Shown here piece by piece: positions 12,027-24,540 of a DNA stretch of 64,000 nt (position 1 is its first letter; every line of letters starts with the position of its first letter). The stretch is from Chrysomallon squamiferum (Eukaryota; Mollusca; Gastropoda; Neomphalida; Peltospiridae). Under the pieces are notes generated by a model. It saw nothing but the letters and a program-made list of their open reading frames with translations. It made no database searches and had not been told where the DNA came from. The position numbers were made by a program, and so were the translations under genes. Where the stretch lies: assembly GCA_012295275.1 (NCBI GenBank), contig CM022668.1, positions 6,155,896 to 6,219,895 of the forward strand, read 5' to 3'.

Positions 12027-12900
12027 ATTTGCAGACTGTATCCGGAATTTGTGGTACTGACGTCTGTCTGTCGTATCAAAAATGTCAAGTGACACGTATG
12101 AATGATGCGAAATGTGTATCACGTGACAGTGACGTAACACCATCAGCTATACAACCCTCCACTTGTAAACTTAATTTGGACAAAGCACCGAGAGATACAT
12201 TTGTTTTGTTCGTTTCCTGGATGAACGAATAACTTAGTCTACTAAAAGTGTTCATACATAGAAACCTGTATATGTATGTGCGCATATATGTATATAAATG
12301 TATGAAAGTAATTAACAAAAATATAAAAGAATAGCATGAACGTTTATAATTAAATTATGGTATAAGTTTTCCTCTATGATATTTTAATAATCTTTCATAT
12401 TAAGTAAGAAAATGTATAAATTACATATTATTCATAGATCATGCTCCTAATGTGACACGAAACTGTTATGACGTCATGATGACATATCCATGCTCTGGAC
12501 CTGCTGTACTGACGTCATCTGAGGTTTACAACGTCATAGTGTTTTGTGACATGTCAACTCTTTACGGTGGTTGGTTTGTAAGTAGGGACCAGTCATTTTA
12601 GAGAATATTTTAATTTTATTAATTTCTTGTTTCTTCATTCGATCATTCATCCATTCATTGTTTCGTTAATTAATTCATTCACTCAATCATTTCTTTATGT
12701 ATTCATATCTTCATTTGTTATTAGAGCTTTATTGCTTTCCATTAGAAAAATGTAATATACATATGTGCAGTATTACAAACATACATCCACGCATACATAC
12801 ATAAAACACACATACTTACCTACTTAGTTACCAACGTCCATTTGTGTCTTAAACTAATGTACAGATTATACAAAGACGGATGGACGGATCTACAGACTTG
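11641..12900 (+). pseudogene. FReD fragment C: exons 2, 3 and part of exon 4
   Basis: A (TTA)n tract (about 11641-11705) joins the 3' flank of B directly to intron 1-type sequence. Exon 1 is absent. Exon 2 (12035-12164) and exon 3 (12438-12577) are complete, in frame and have good splice sites. They encode the Cys-rich linker and the start of the fibrinogen domain ([13 protein letters not shown]...FCDMSTLYGGWF). Exon 4 starts at 12865 after ACAG but stops matching after QRRMDGSTD (about 12899), where an inverted sequence begins. Exons 5 and 6 are missing. With no start and no end it cannot encode the protein. It belongs to the A/G subfamily by sequence. Confidence 0.85.
12035..12770 (+). repeat. 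Left arm of the C/D inverted repeat
   Basis: Exons 2-3 and intron 3 of C are matched in reverse complement by about 13075-13841 (exons 2-3 and intron 3 of D). The spacer is roughly 300 bp of CATA/TATG-rich sequence. The arms are paralogous rather than identical. Confidence 0.8.
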
Positions 12901-13074
12901 GATCTACATCTTTATCTATGTATGTAGTTAAGTATGTATGCATGTATGTACGTACGTATATCTTTATGTATGTATGTACATATAAAGTCTATTACATTTT
13001 TCTATTATATATATATATATATATATGTTTGTTTGTATGTATGCATGTATGTATGTTTGTATTTGTGTACATAT

Positions 13075-13841
13075 GTGTATTACATTTTTCTAATGGAAAA
13101 AATAAAGCTACAATAACAAATAAAGATATGAATAAATAAAGAAAAAATGAATGAATGAATGAATGAATGAATTAATGAATGATCGAATGAAGAAATAATA
13201 AATTAATAAAAATGAAATAATTTCTAAAATAACTGGTCCGTACTTACCAACCAACCACCGTAAAGAGTTGACATATCACAAAACACTGTCACGTTGTTAA
13301 CCTCAAATGACGTGAACACGGCAATTTCAGAGCATGGAGAAGTCATCATGACGTCATAACAGTTTCGTCTCACATTAGGAACATAACCTGTTAAAAATAT
13401 GCAATTTCTACAGTTTCTTTTTTATTATGAACCATTTTTAAAATGTATTATTTAGAGATAAAGCTAAACAGTAATTTAATTATAAAGATTCATATTATTC
13501 CTTTAAGTTGTTAATTACTGTGATACCTACATATAAAATATACACGCACATACGTACATAGAGGTGTAAGAACATTAATAAGAGGCTGTTATTCATTCAC
13601 ACACACAGAGAAAAAAGTATTATATTTAGATTTAAAACAAATAAATAAATAAATAAATAAAAGTATACATTATTTTCGAATCTATCCATGCTCTCTCTAT
13701 ATAATGTTTACCTGAGGACGGTCGAGTAGCTGCTGATATTACGTCACCGTCACGTGATACACATTTTGTTTCATTCATATTTATCACTTCACATTTTTGA
13801 TACGACATGCAGACGTCCGTACCACAGACTCCAGACACGGA
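13075..13841 (-). repeat. Right arm of the C/D inverted repeat
   Basis: Reverse-complement partner of 12035-12770. It includes the shared intron 3 string with TTACATTTTTCTAATGG, seen near 13080 and in inverted form near 12735-12757. Confidence 0.8.
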
Positions 13842-13871
13842 CTGCAAACAACAACAAGAACAACAAAAAAA

Positions 13872-13910
<39 letters not shown>

Positions 13911-14221
13911 ACAGGTGAAGAACATTAATAATAGCACTAGCGATATTAACACTACTAAAATAATAGTCACAGTTGCATTTATAGTGTATTTCTCATATAG
14001 TACTAGTGGTAGTAGTGTTATTCGTAGTAGAAGTATTAGTAGTAGAGCAGTAGAAAACGTTGAAGCGTTAGTAGTAGTAGTAGAAGTAAAAAAATTTGTA
14101 GTAATAGTACTCGTAGCAGTAGTAGGAATAGTAGTAACCGTGACAGAAGTAGTAGTAGTAGCAGCAGCAGCAGCAGCAGTACTTATAGTAGTAGTGGTTG
14201 TAGTAGTATCAAGATAAAAAC

Positions 14222-14263
<42 letters not shown>

Positions 14264-14544
14264 CTCACCTTGTCTATAGAATTTTTGTTTTGGTAAATTG
14301 ATCCTTTCTTTGTGACAAAATCTCGTGAACTTTCTTTCTTTGTTTTGTAGTTGAGTTGACACTCCAGGGTAGACGTGAAGAAGTTAAAAGATTTACAACA
14401 CATATCAGCTACACAGGCAGCAGAACAGTCATACAACGACGACTGAGACGTCGTGGTCATGACGTGGTGTTGAAATTCCATGTCTCGATGTATCACACCT
14501 ATGACGTGGTTAACGAATAAGATATAAATTCCAGAAAATTTCAT
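13248..14544 (-). pseudogene. FReD fragment D: exons 1-3 on the minus strand
   Basis: Read leftwards, exon 1 is 14544-14269, exon 2 is 13841-13712 and exon 3 is 13387-13248. All are open, in phase and have GT-AG boundaries (donors GTGAGA, GTAAAC, GTAAGT). Exon 1 encodes [17 protein letters not shown] and the PAN-like [14 protein letters not shown] pattern. Exon 2 encodes CGTDVCMSYQKCEV. Exon 3 encodes FCDMSTLYGGWL. Intron 3 continues to about 12903 and then runs into the broken exon 4 of C, so exons 4-6 are absent. D is closest to H (both have MEFQHHVM and the same 5' flank) and is an inverted partial copy of it. It has a promoter-like block and could make a truncated PAN-only transcript; no such product is shown by sequence. 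Confidence 0.85.
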
Positions 14545-15120
14545 TTTTAATCTTTGGAAGAATCTTAAAATAAGAAATAACATAAATCCAGTTTTCTTGC
14601 TTATGGTTCAAATATTACGTTCCTTTGGTTATCTGCGTTGCACCGTTGATTTCTGAGTTCAGAATAATTGTCCGAAGTTCACTGGTTTGTTTTAATACTT
14701 CAGAAATAGATGTATCGATAAGGAGAGGCGTTTGTTTATCTTATTGGCTATTTTCTCTGTTTTGTATCGTGAAGAACTAAAGATTGATACAGAGGCAGCG
14801 AATTGGCATAACGATCGCTAAATGCCTAGTTTACTGCTGTGTATTGATTTGCTGTGTATATATATATATATATATATATATTTATACATCTATAGATCTG
14901 TCTCTCTGTCTGTCTGATTGTTTATATTATAGGACAGTCATTTTTTATTTTCGTTTACAACGGAATGTCAATCCGTGGATCTTAAAATATGAGCTTTTTG
15001 CAGCGAAGGTTAGAATGCCAAGTGCAGCGAGGCTTTACCAAGTTGCGTTCGTTATTGAACTTGACATGATAAAGATGATTTCTCAAGAAAGTAACCAGTT
15101 ATTTCTTTTAACCTGTAATT
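14545..15120 (-). promoter_or_regulatory. Conserved upstream block of FReD fragment D
   Basis: Reverse-complement counterpart of the upstream block of H. It includes the CCAAT box (ATTGG on the plus strand at 14743-14747), about 200 bp before the D start codon, and the shared stretch around AATGCCAAGTGCAGCGAGGC near 15015-15034. Function is inferred from conservation. Confidence 0.45.
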
Positions 15121-17029
15121 CTAAATAATTAAAAAATAATAATTTATTGAAGTAAATATTTCCGTTAACATCAGTTCCTCACTGTCAAAGTTCCTTAATT
15201 GGTTTATTAACTTTAGAATCAAGCACTGATCAGTTTAACATGACACAGAAATAAAATGAAATAAAATAAAGAAAATATATACTTAAATATATAAATAAAA
15301 TAAAAAATGAATAAACGAATGAATAAATAAATGAACGAATGCATGAATGTATAAATATATAGATAAATAAATAAAAGAATAGATTTGAAATTAAAAAGTT
15401 AAATAAAATGTTATAAATTCGATAATAAATCTGACAATCATGATAAATAATAATATAATCTTCTTTGTCGTCTATAAACTCTTCACGTTTTGTCATATTC
15501 TAGTAAGATCCTTGAACACATCCTGTTATCATGGTAACTGTAAAGCCTCGTTGTATGAGATCATGTATACTTCTTAGAGAGAAAACTTATTTTGCACGCT
15601 AGAGAAAACATTCTATTTTATTGAGTGGCTGTCGAACAGTTAATGGGAGGTAATTACTAATTCGTGTGTATTTACTGATAGTTGAAGTACCTATACTCAT
15701 AGAAATAAACATATTTGCGGTTGACAGATCAATGGAGAAAAAAATGTCATTTGCAAAAGAAACAAAAGTGAAATAACAATACAACACATTAAATCTATTC
15801 AAAGTTGATATATTCAGACGTTTATCGAAAGAAAACAACAACGTAATATTATGCTTGAATAGATGACGTATAAAATACACAGCGGGAATCTACAAAAACA
15901 ACAGCAACAACAATAAATGTAGTAATAATAATAATCTAATAATAATAATAATAATAATGTTAATAATATTAATAATAATAATAAGAAGAACAACAACAAC
16001 AACAACGGCAATCGGAAAGTCATTATTTTTTTATTTTTTTATTCATTTACTTATTTATTTATCTGTTTATTTGTTTGAAATGATTTTTCTCTTGTTTTTA
16101 ATGGCTTTAACCTTAGAATCATTACATTTTCTTTTAATGCGCCGAAGAACCCGAAGCTGTTTAACTATACAGTTGTTAAAACTCGAATTTTGATTATTAA
16201 TTATATTTTTATCTTTAATTAATCCATTGCATATAAAAGTACTGACTGTTAAATATTGTTTAAATTATAAAAGTGAAAAAAGAAAAATTTAATTATTTGC
16301 CACTGTTTTCTTCAGAACGATAAGAAAATAAACTTTTTGCAGGTAAAATCCAGTTTCCTCGATTAATTTTATTATTTGATATACTCGGTTATTTCTAAAT
16401 GAAATAACTCAGTGTTTCTATGAATAACTGAGAAGAGTTCATTTATAGAAAGATATACTGACTGATACTCAGACAGACCGACCGACAGACAGAGAGTAAA
16501 ACTCACAAACAGACGGATACAAAGATTATACAGACATGTAGACAAACAGAAAAACAACCAGGTAAATGCTACAGTCGTACTGACATCTTTCATATTGTAT
16601 CGATTATCGTTATCAATCACAAATGCACAAAGAAACAGACACGAGAAACTGACATATAGACAGACAGATAAATGGTACAGTCGTACTGACATCTTTTATA
16701 TAATATCGATTATCGTTATCATTCACAAATGCACAAACATACAAACAGACAGACAGAGAGTGTTAGAACTAGGCATATGCATATATTTGTAGATACTAAC
16801 AGACATATACATTTACTTATGGAAGAACTAACTGACGGACAATGAACAGATAAGCGGAAGGATGCATGAATCTGTGAATGGATGGATGGATGGATGGTCA
16901 GATGAATCGATGTATTAGAAAATTCTAGATATCTGATAGACACATGTAATTATACAAAGAGTCATGCTTAATAAGATGCACCCTTCGAAATTACCCAATT
17001 TCTAAAATCAGTCCAGATTATTGTCCAGT

Positions 17030-17160
17030 TTACAAGTTAAGCAAATACAGAACGTTAAGCAAGTCCTCAACACTAAACAAGTCCATAATATCCAGCAAAT
17101 CGACAACGTTAACATAGTCCTGAGCGTCAAGCATGTCTTCAACGTTAAGCAAGTTCAAAC
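17030..17160. repeat. Degenerate short tandem repeat (AACGTTAAGCAAGTC-like)
   Basis: Several imperfect units of roughly 24 bp containing AACGTTAAGCAAGTC or similar. The inverted counterpart is at about 44225-44355. Confidence 0.55.
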
Positions 17161-17525
17161 TTGAGCAAAGACAAAAGAAACATTAGCAGTAGTACGTGAA
17201 ATACACGCTTCACTTGAAATGTTTCGCATCAAAGATCTTCAGTCGTATTTCATGTTTTATAATTAATAAAAGAAACGCAGGATTATTTAACTGGTTAAAA
17301 TTTAATTAAAATGTAGTTTGAATACTCTGTTGTCATTGTTGTTTTTGTCAATGGTGTCTTCATCTTTCTTAACGTGTTCGTCATCACATTTGTTTCGAGA
17401 GAGTAAACTCCAGAGACATTTACAGAAAATGGTTTCAAAGTTTCATGTTTCTAAAGAATACATTAAGAATGAAATAAAGTGTCAAGGATATATGCCTCCG
17501 AAAAGAATGATGCGAAATTTATCAA

Positions 17526-17810
<285 letters not shown>

Positions 17811-18242
17811 TGTGACAGTATAATGTTCCTTTCATGCTTAGTTGTGAGGGTTGAAAGATAAACCAAACCAGTCACATAATAAAATAAAAGTACAGTTTAA
17901 GGAATTGTATTAAACCAAATGTACGTGAAACTGATGGAGAGATGATGTATAATACTGATTTTTCAACAAAAAATAAAAAGTAAAAAGATTAGAGTAAAAA
18001 GAAATAACAATATGATAGAATAGATTATTGTTATTACTACTATTACTACTAATACTACTAATACTACTATTTTAAATCTGTTTTATTGTCATTTTTACTT
18101 GGAGACTTTTTTTTACATAAGTTCATTACATTAAGGATAATTTTCAATTCATTTCCATTTCTGTAGACAGTTATACATAATTATTATAATTACATTTAAT
18201 AAATCTTTATTTTATTCAGGACAAGGCGATCCAAGTTTTATG

Positions 18243-18331
<89 letters not shown>

Positions 18332-19085
18332 GTAATCTTTAAAATAACAGGAAAAAGACAACAACAAACCCAACAATAACAAAAACTAAAAAGCAATCAA
18401 AAGAGGGGAAAATGATATTAGGCTATTCTCATTTACTTAAATAAATAAAATAAAAAAAAAAAAAAAAATAAAAATAAAGTAAAATAAAATAAAATAAAAT
18501 AAAGTAAAATAAAATAAAATAAAAAATAAAATAAAATAAAATAAAATAAAATAAAAGAAATACTAGTACTACTACTACTACTACTAATACTAATATTACT
18601 AATATTACAAAAACTAATATTTTAGTAAAATGTCTGTTTTCTAGCTCTTTTCAGCTGTAAACAAAAACTTTATGTAACTTAGTTCTTGTACTACAACAGT
18701 AATTTCAAACTCAGTACAATAGACTACTGTACATAATAGACTATTGTACACACCGTACTACTGTATGCACCAGAGATTACAGATCTTTGTTATTATTGCT
18801 TTTATTTATTTATTATTAATATTTTTAAAATTTTAATTAAATAGCCAGAAGGAGAAATGAAAAATAAAGTAAAGAAAAATGAAATATTGAAATTGTAAAT
18901 TCTGTTTTGTCATAGTAAAGGTTTTGTAATATTAATGGAAGTGATCAGTGCTTAGTGATAGAGAAAAAGTTTGAGCGATAAAATACTTGCTATTTACAAA
19001 TATATATCATGTGTGTGTGTTTGTGTGTCTGTGTGTGTGTATTAGCATATATATAGTTAATTTCTTTGGTTTTAAAAGTTATTTA
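17811..19085. other. AT-rich intergenic sequence with (TTA)n and (TAAAA)n
   Basis: No gene seen. It holds (TTA)n at about 18242-18331, an AAAAT-rich tract at about 18436-18556, a unit-leader match at about 17940-18010, and a segment at about 18070-18230 that recurs near 37830-37990. A TG-rich tract lies near 19010-19040. Confidence 0.6.
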
Positions 19086-19636
19086 GAATTGCAGGTTAAA
19101 AGAAATAACTGGTTACTGCCTTAAGATATCATCTTTATTTTGGTCAAGTTGAATGGCTCGGTAAAGCCTCGCTGCATTTGGCATTCTAATCTTCGCAGGA
19201 CAATAATATTAGACAGTAACTAGTTACCGCCCTGCACACAAATATAAAACCTCTATTCCTCTATAAATGAAAATCTAAAATGACTGTCATATAATATTAA
19301 TAGATAGAGAGACAAACAGATCGACAGATATGTAAATATATCGATACACACAGATGCTGCAGATCAATACATAACAGTAAACTAGACACTTAGCGATCGT
19401 TATGTTAATTCGCTGCGTCTGTATGAATCTTTAATTCTTCACCAGTCAAAACAGACAAAATAGCCAATATGCAACAAGATGAACAAACGCCTATTTCAGA
19501 AGTTTTACGAATAATTACTCTGAAGTCAGAAATCAAAGATGCAATGCAGATAACAGAAGGAACGTAGTATTTGAACCATAAGAAGACAACGGGATTCAAT
19601 ACATTTGTTATTTTAAGATTCTTACAAAGATTAAAA
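19086..19636 (+). promoter_or_regulatory. Conserved upstream block of FReD gene E
   Basis: Same block as before A, G and H, with CCAAT at 19464-19468, about 170 bp before the ATG. The TATTATAAG string of A is not preserved. Regulatory function is inferred. Confidence 0.45.
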
Positions 19637-20634
19637 ATGAAATTTCCTGGAATTTATATCTTATTCTTTAATCACGTGATAGGTGTGATACATCGAGACA
19701 TGGAATTTCGAAACCACGTCATGACCACGACGTCTCAGTCGTCGTTGTATGACTGTTCTGCTGCCTGTGTAGCTGATATGTGTTGTAAATCTTTTAACTT
19801 CTTCACGTCTACCCTGGAGTGTCAACTCAACTACAAAACAAAGGAAGAAAGTTCACAAGATTTTGTCACAAAGAAAGGATCAGTTTACCAAGACAAAAAT
19901 TCTATAGACAAGGTGAGATGTTTTAGTTTTTGTTTGTTTTTATATAACTTCTACTACTACTACTGCTACTGCTACTAGTATACTTACTGCTATTGTTACT
20001 ACTACTTCTGTTACCATTAGTAATTACTTTTACTACTACTGTTACCACAACTACTATTGTTATCGTTGCTTCTGTTACAGCAACCACATTTCCATCACAA
20101 CAACTACTATTAATACTGCTACTACTACCAGAACTACTATAACAACTCTTTTATTATTATTATTACGATTGCTACTACTACTGTTATTGTTACTATGAAT
20201 AAAACTACTACAACTAATACTGTAGTGTTAATATTACTATTTATACACCTATGGCTATTATTTTACTACTGCTAGTAGTTGATTTATTTATTTATTTATT
20301 TTTATATTTATATTTATTTTTTTTTTTTTATTTTTATTTATTATTATTATTATGATTATGATTTTTTTTTTTTTTTTTGTGATTTGCAGACTTTATCTGG
20401 AATTTGTGGTACGGACGTCTGTCTGTCTTACCAGAAATGTCAAACTGTACGTGTGCATGCTGCGAAATGTGTATCACGTGACAGTGACGTAACACCATCA
20501 GCTGCACAACGCTCCACACGTAAATCTAATTTAGACAAAACACTGATAGATACATTTATTTTGTTTTCTTTCTGGATGAACCAATAACTTAGCCTTCTGA
20601 AAGTGTTCATACATAGAAACCTAAATATGTATGA

Positions 20635-20689
<55 letters not shown>

Positions 20690-21674
20690 AAAGCAATTAA
20701 CAACAATATAAAGCAATACTATCAAAGTTTATAATTAAATTATGTTATTACTTTTCCTCTAATTAACAGATTTTAATATTGGTTCATATTAAATAAGAAA
20801 ATGTAGAATTGCATATTCTTCATAGGTTATGTTCCTGATGTGATGCGAAACTGCTATGACGTCATGATGACGTTTCCATGCTCTGGACATGCTTTGTTGA
20901 AGTCATCTCAGGTTAACAACGTGCCAGCGTTTTGTGATATGTCAACTCTTAACGGTGAATGGTTGGTTAGTAGGAACGAGTCATTTTATAGTTATTTCAT
21001 TTTATTAATTTATTATTAATTCGATATTCATCTATTCATTCGTTCGTTCATTTATTTATTCATATCTTTTTTATTATTGTAACTTTATTCGTTTCCATTA
21101 GAAAAATTATATGTAAATGAATACAAACATACATACATACATAGAAACTTATCTACGTCCATTTGTGTACATACATAGATACATAGAGATATATATATAT
21201 ATATATATACATATACGTGCATTTATGTCTTATACAAATGTATACGTTATACAACGACGGATGGACGGATCTACAGATTATATGTAAATGAATACAAACA
21301 TACATACATAGGTACATACAAATATGTATACATATATGCATACATACATAAAACGCACATACATACATACATACACACATACCTCCTTACTTACCTACGT
21401 CCATTTGTGTCTTAAACTAATGTGCAGATTATACAAAGACGGATGGACGGATCTACAGACTTCTACAGAACATGGCAGGAATACAAGGAAGGATTTGGAG
21501 ATGTAGAAAGAGAATACTGGTTGGGTAAGAAATTGTTTGCTAATTCATGAGATGCATCTATCAGGTAACTGTGACAAATAACTTTTGTGTTTTATGTTCA
21601 AAGAAAAATGATAGTTGAATGTAAAGTCTTAGAATATTATTATTTTTCTTCTTCTTCTTCTTCTTCTTCTTCTT

Positions 21675-21740
<66 letters not shown>

Positions 21741-22692
21741 GCTGTTGTTCAGGAAACGAGAACATCTACAAGATAACAAGTAAACAGGAATACGAGCTAC
21801 GTGTTGATCTAGAAGACTTTGAAGGAAACAAAAGTTACGCGATGTACTCGACATTTTCACTGGGTAGTGAGGCGGAGAACTACACTCTACACATTGGATC
21901 TTACAGCGGAAACGCAGGTTGGTCTGGCAACAAGCTAAAACAGACTGAATGAATATATATATATATATATATATATACATATGTTTATGTTTGTCTATAT
22001 GTGTCTATATGGAGGTATGTCTGTAAGAAAACGTGTGCCTGTCTGTCTGTGTCTATGTGTGTATGTGTGTATGTGTATATTTGAATTTGTTTTCTGTCTC
22101 AGCATATATCTCTATATATAAGTATTTCTATGTCACTTTGTTTGTTTGTACGTACGTCTGTCATTTGTTTATCCGTGTGGCTTGGATTATAACTGGGATT
22201 CTGTGTTAATGTATTTATTCATGTGTGCTTGTATCTCTGTGTGGGGCCGTATATATAAAAGTGTGAGTGATTCTGTATGTTAAAGATGGTATTTTAAGTC
22301 GTCGTACTTTAAGGTATGAGTCGTTTTTGCCAAAAAATGAAAAAAAATTTCGTACGAAGATTGCTCTTGCTATTATTTAGTAATAATAATGGTAATTTGC
22401 AATTATACTTTTTTCCCGTTCCAAAGGTGACTCACTTGCCTGGCACAATGCTCGGTCTTTTACAACTAAGGATAAGGATCAGGATACGTATTCTGCAAAC
22501 TGTGCCGAAAAGTTTCATGGAGCGTGGTGGTACAGACACTGTCACAGTTCGAATCTAAACGGCTTGTACCTGGAAGGCCTTACTAAGGTATACGCGAAAG
22601 GAGTTACATGGAGTTCGTGGACAGGCCAGTTCTACTCCTTGAAGAGAACTGAAATGAAAATAAGACCACTTTTTGTCTCGAAAATAAGCTAG
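19637..22692 (+). CDS. FReD gene E: secreted PAN-like/fibrinogen-domain protein, intact, 357 aa
   Basis: Spliced model: 19637-19912, 20390-20519, 20826-20965, 21428-21524, 21753-21917, 22427-22692. Phases are 0,1,0,1,1 with GT-AG introns. Signal peptide from [20 protein letters not shown]-like cysteines lie at about residues 40-70. The linker has [13 protein letters not shown]. The fibrinogen domain keeps [14 protein letters not shown], the DKDQD calcium-site run, [12 protein letters not shown] and MKIRP. Oddities: the GGW motif reads GEW (codon 20957-20959). An extra T near the end replaces the usual LLSGK-stop with a slightly different tail (LFVSKIS) ending at 22692. Intron 3 carries a broken extra piece of exon 4. 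The gene ends in the usual composite 3' flank. The family acts extracellularly as recognition lectins; the target of this one is unknown. Confidence 0.87.
21246..21276 (+). pseudogene. Duplicated fragment of FReD exon 4 inside intron 3 of E
   Basis: About 31 bp resembling the start of exon 4 (TTATACAACGACGGATGGAC...), preceded by TATACG instead of a CAG/TAG acceptor and cut off after the STD codons. Its leader (CTTATACAAATGTATA) resembles that of H, while the functional exon 4 at 21428 has the B-type leader. It looks like a leftover of ectopic recombination between subfamilies. Confidence 0.7.
21646..21740. repeat. (TTC)n(TTA)n tract at the exon 5 acceptor of E
   Basis: A compound trinucleotide tract lies immediately upstream of the exon 5 acceptor CAG. 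The same arrangement, with different lengths, occurs in A, B, F, G and H. Confidence 0.85.
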
Positions 22693-23258
22693 TCTTTGTC
22701 TGGAAAATAGAACCAGGTTTCTCTGGAAAATAAACCAGTGTATTGTTGAAGATAGAGAAAATTACGTATTGAAGTTAAGATCAGATTAGCTTTGAAGATA
22801 AATTTCATATTCTTCGTTTAAGTCTTCTACAGGCTTTAATATTTCTAGACGGAATGAAGACGTTTATTTCATTTCTTTAAAATTCTGTATGTAAGTTTCT
22901 GATTGTTTATTTATTATTTTTTTTTTTTACACGTGTGTCCATTTGTTTCGTTTTTGATTAGAGGGACTAATTTTTAATGAGCTACTGTTTTTCGACATTT
23001 TAAATAAAAACATATAATTTCAAATAACTATTGTTGTGAATTTTTTATCAGTTGATGTTTAGTTTAATAACAGTAATGCTTGGAGTCATAACATTTTGCA
23101 CACAATGACACAGACAGACATTGACAGAGGCACAGAAAGAGACATTGACTCAGAGAAAAGTGAAAAAGAATGAGTGGATAAAGATGGAAAGAAAGGTAAA
23201 GAACGATCGATTTTCCTTCATTCGTTCGTTAATGGGTTCCTCCATCATACATACATAG

Positions 23259-23289
<31 letters not shown>

Positions 23290-24182
23290 CATACATACAT
23301 ATATAGAAATATATATATATATATATATATATAAACAGAGAGAGAGACCAGTTCGAAAGCTTTGTTCTAATCATCTAAGGGAAGATTGAGTTTCGGAAGA
23401 GTTCATCAAACTTTTTTTTAATGGAACATTCTATGTAGAACTAGTTAATCAAACTTTGTTCTGATGGTACATTTCAAGTCGTCGGAACAGTTCATCAAGC
23501 TTTGTGGTACTGGAACATTTATTAAATTAATTGGAATATTTCATGTCGGAACATTTGACCTGAGTTTCGAACAATAGATTATTATTATTTTTATTATTAG
23601 TAGTAGTATTAGTATTGTTTTAAATAGAACAGTACTAATAACAACTCTAATTACTGTAACAGTAGCAGCAGTAGTAGTAGTAGTAATTGAACAGCAGCAG
23701 TGGTAGTAGTAGTAATGGAACAGAAGCAGTAGTATTTCTGGTAGCAGTAACAGTAATAGTAATGGTAACTGCTATTGTAGCAGTAACAGTAATAGTAATG
23801 GTAATGTTTATTGTAGTAGTAGTAAAATAATAGATACAGCAGTAGGAATGTTTATGTCTGATAGTAATACTTCCAGTAGTAAAATAATAGTTACAGCAGT
23901 AGGAATGATTAGGTCTTATAGTAATACTTCCAGTAGTAAATTAATAGTTACAGCAGTAGGAATGGTTATGTCTTATAGTAATAGTTCCAGTAGTAAAATA
24001 ATAGTTTTAGCAGTAGGAATGTGTATATCTTATAGTAATACTTCCAGTAGTAAAATAATAGTTATAGCAGTAGGAATATTTATGTCTTCGAATAAAACTT
24101 CCAGTAATGAGGTGAAATATTACTACCAGAAACAGAATTAGCATCACAAAAAACCCCAGTAATAATGATTAGGATAATAAAA

Positions 24183-24260
<78 letters not shown>

Positions 24261-24540
24261 GTCAACATTAATAGTAGTCGTACTGTTGGTATAGCAGATG
24301 TAGTAATAACAGTAACAAGAACAACAAGTTTGTATTTTACATTCTGTAATCAGTGATCTGTCTTTTTCATTTACATTTATGCTGAAAGTTCGCTGGTGCA
24401 TGTAAAACAGATATATTATTAAATGCTCGAACAAAACGAATTTCTGCTTACCAAACACAGTGTTTCTACTTCAAAAGAGGGAGACAAAAAATCACTTTAA
24501 TATTTTATTATTGTCGTTAGAGGTTGATCTATATTGATCT
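22693..24540 (+). repeat. Composite 3' flank of FReD gene E
   Basis: Contains, in order: AT-rich 3' UTR-like sequence with AATAAA near 23003; CATA/TATA repeats (about 23250-23335); degenerate 43-bp repeats (about 23380-23560); a short 29-bp repeat block (about 23650-23735); the 57-bp minisatellite at 23822-24136 (about 5.5 copies); and (TAA)n at about 24184-24258. No gene seen. Confidence 0.75.

Larger units (their letters stand above)
12920..17480 (-). repeat. Inverted segmental duplication, copy 1
   Basis: About 4.5 kb that matches about 43870-48870 in reverse complement. It contains FReD fragment D, its upstream block and about 2.4 kb of further flank without FReD exons. Landmarks shared in opposite orientation are a (TTTA)n/(AATA)n tract, a CTGT-rich tract with TAACGATAATCGAT (about 16372-16945 versus 44540-44940) and a set of short AAGCAAGTC-type repeats (about 17030-17160 versus 44225-44355). 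Small indels and substitutions separate the copies. Confidence 0.85.
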
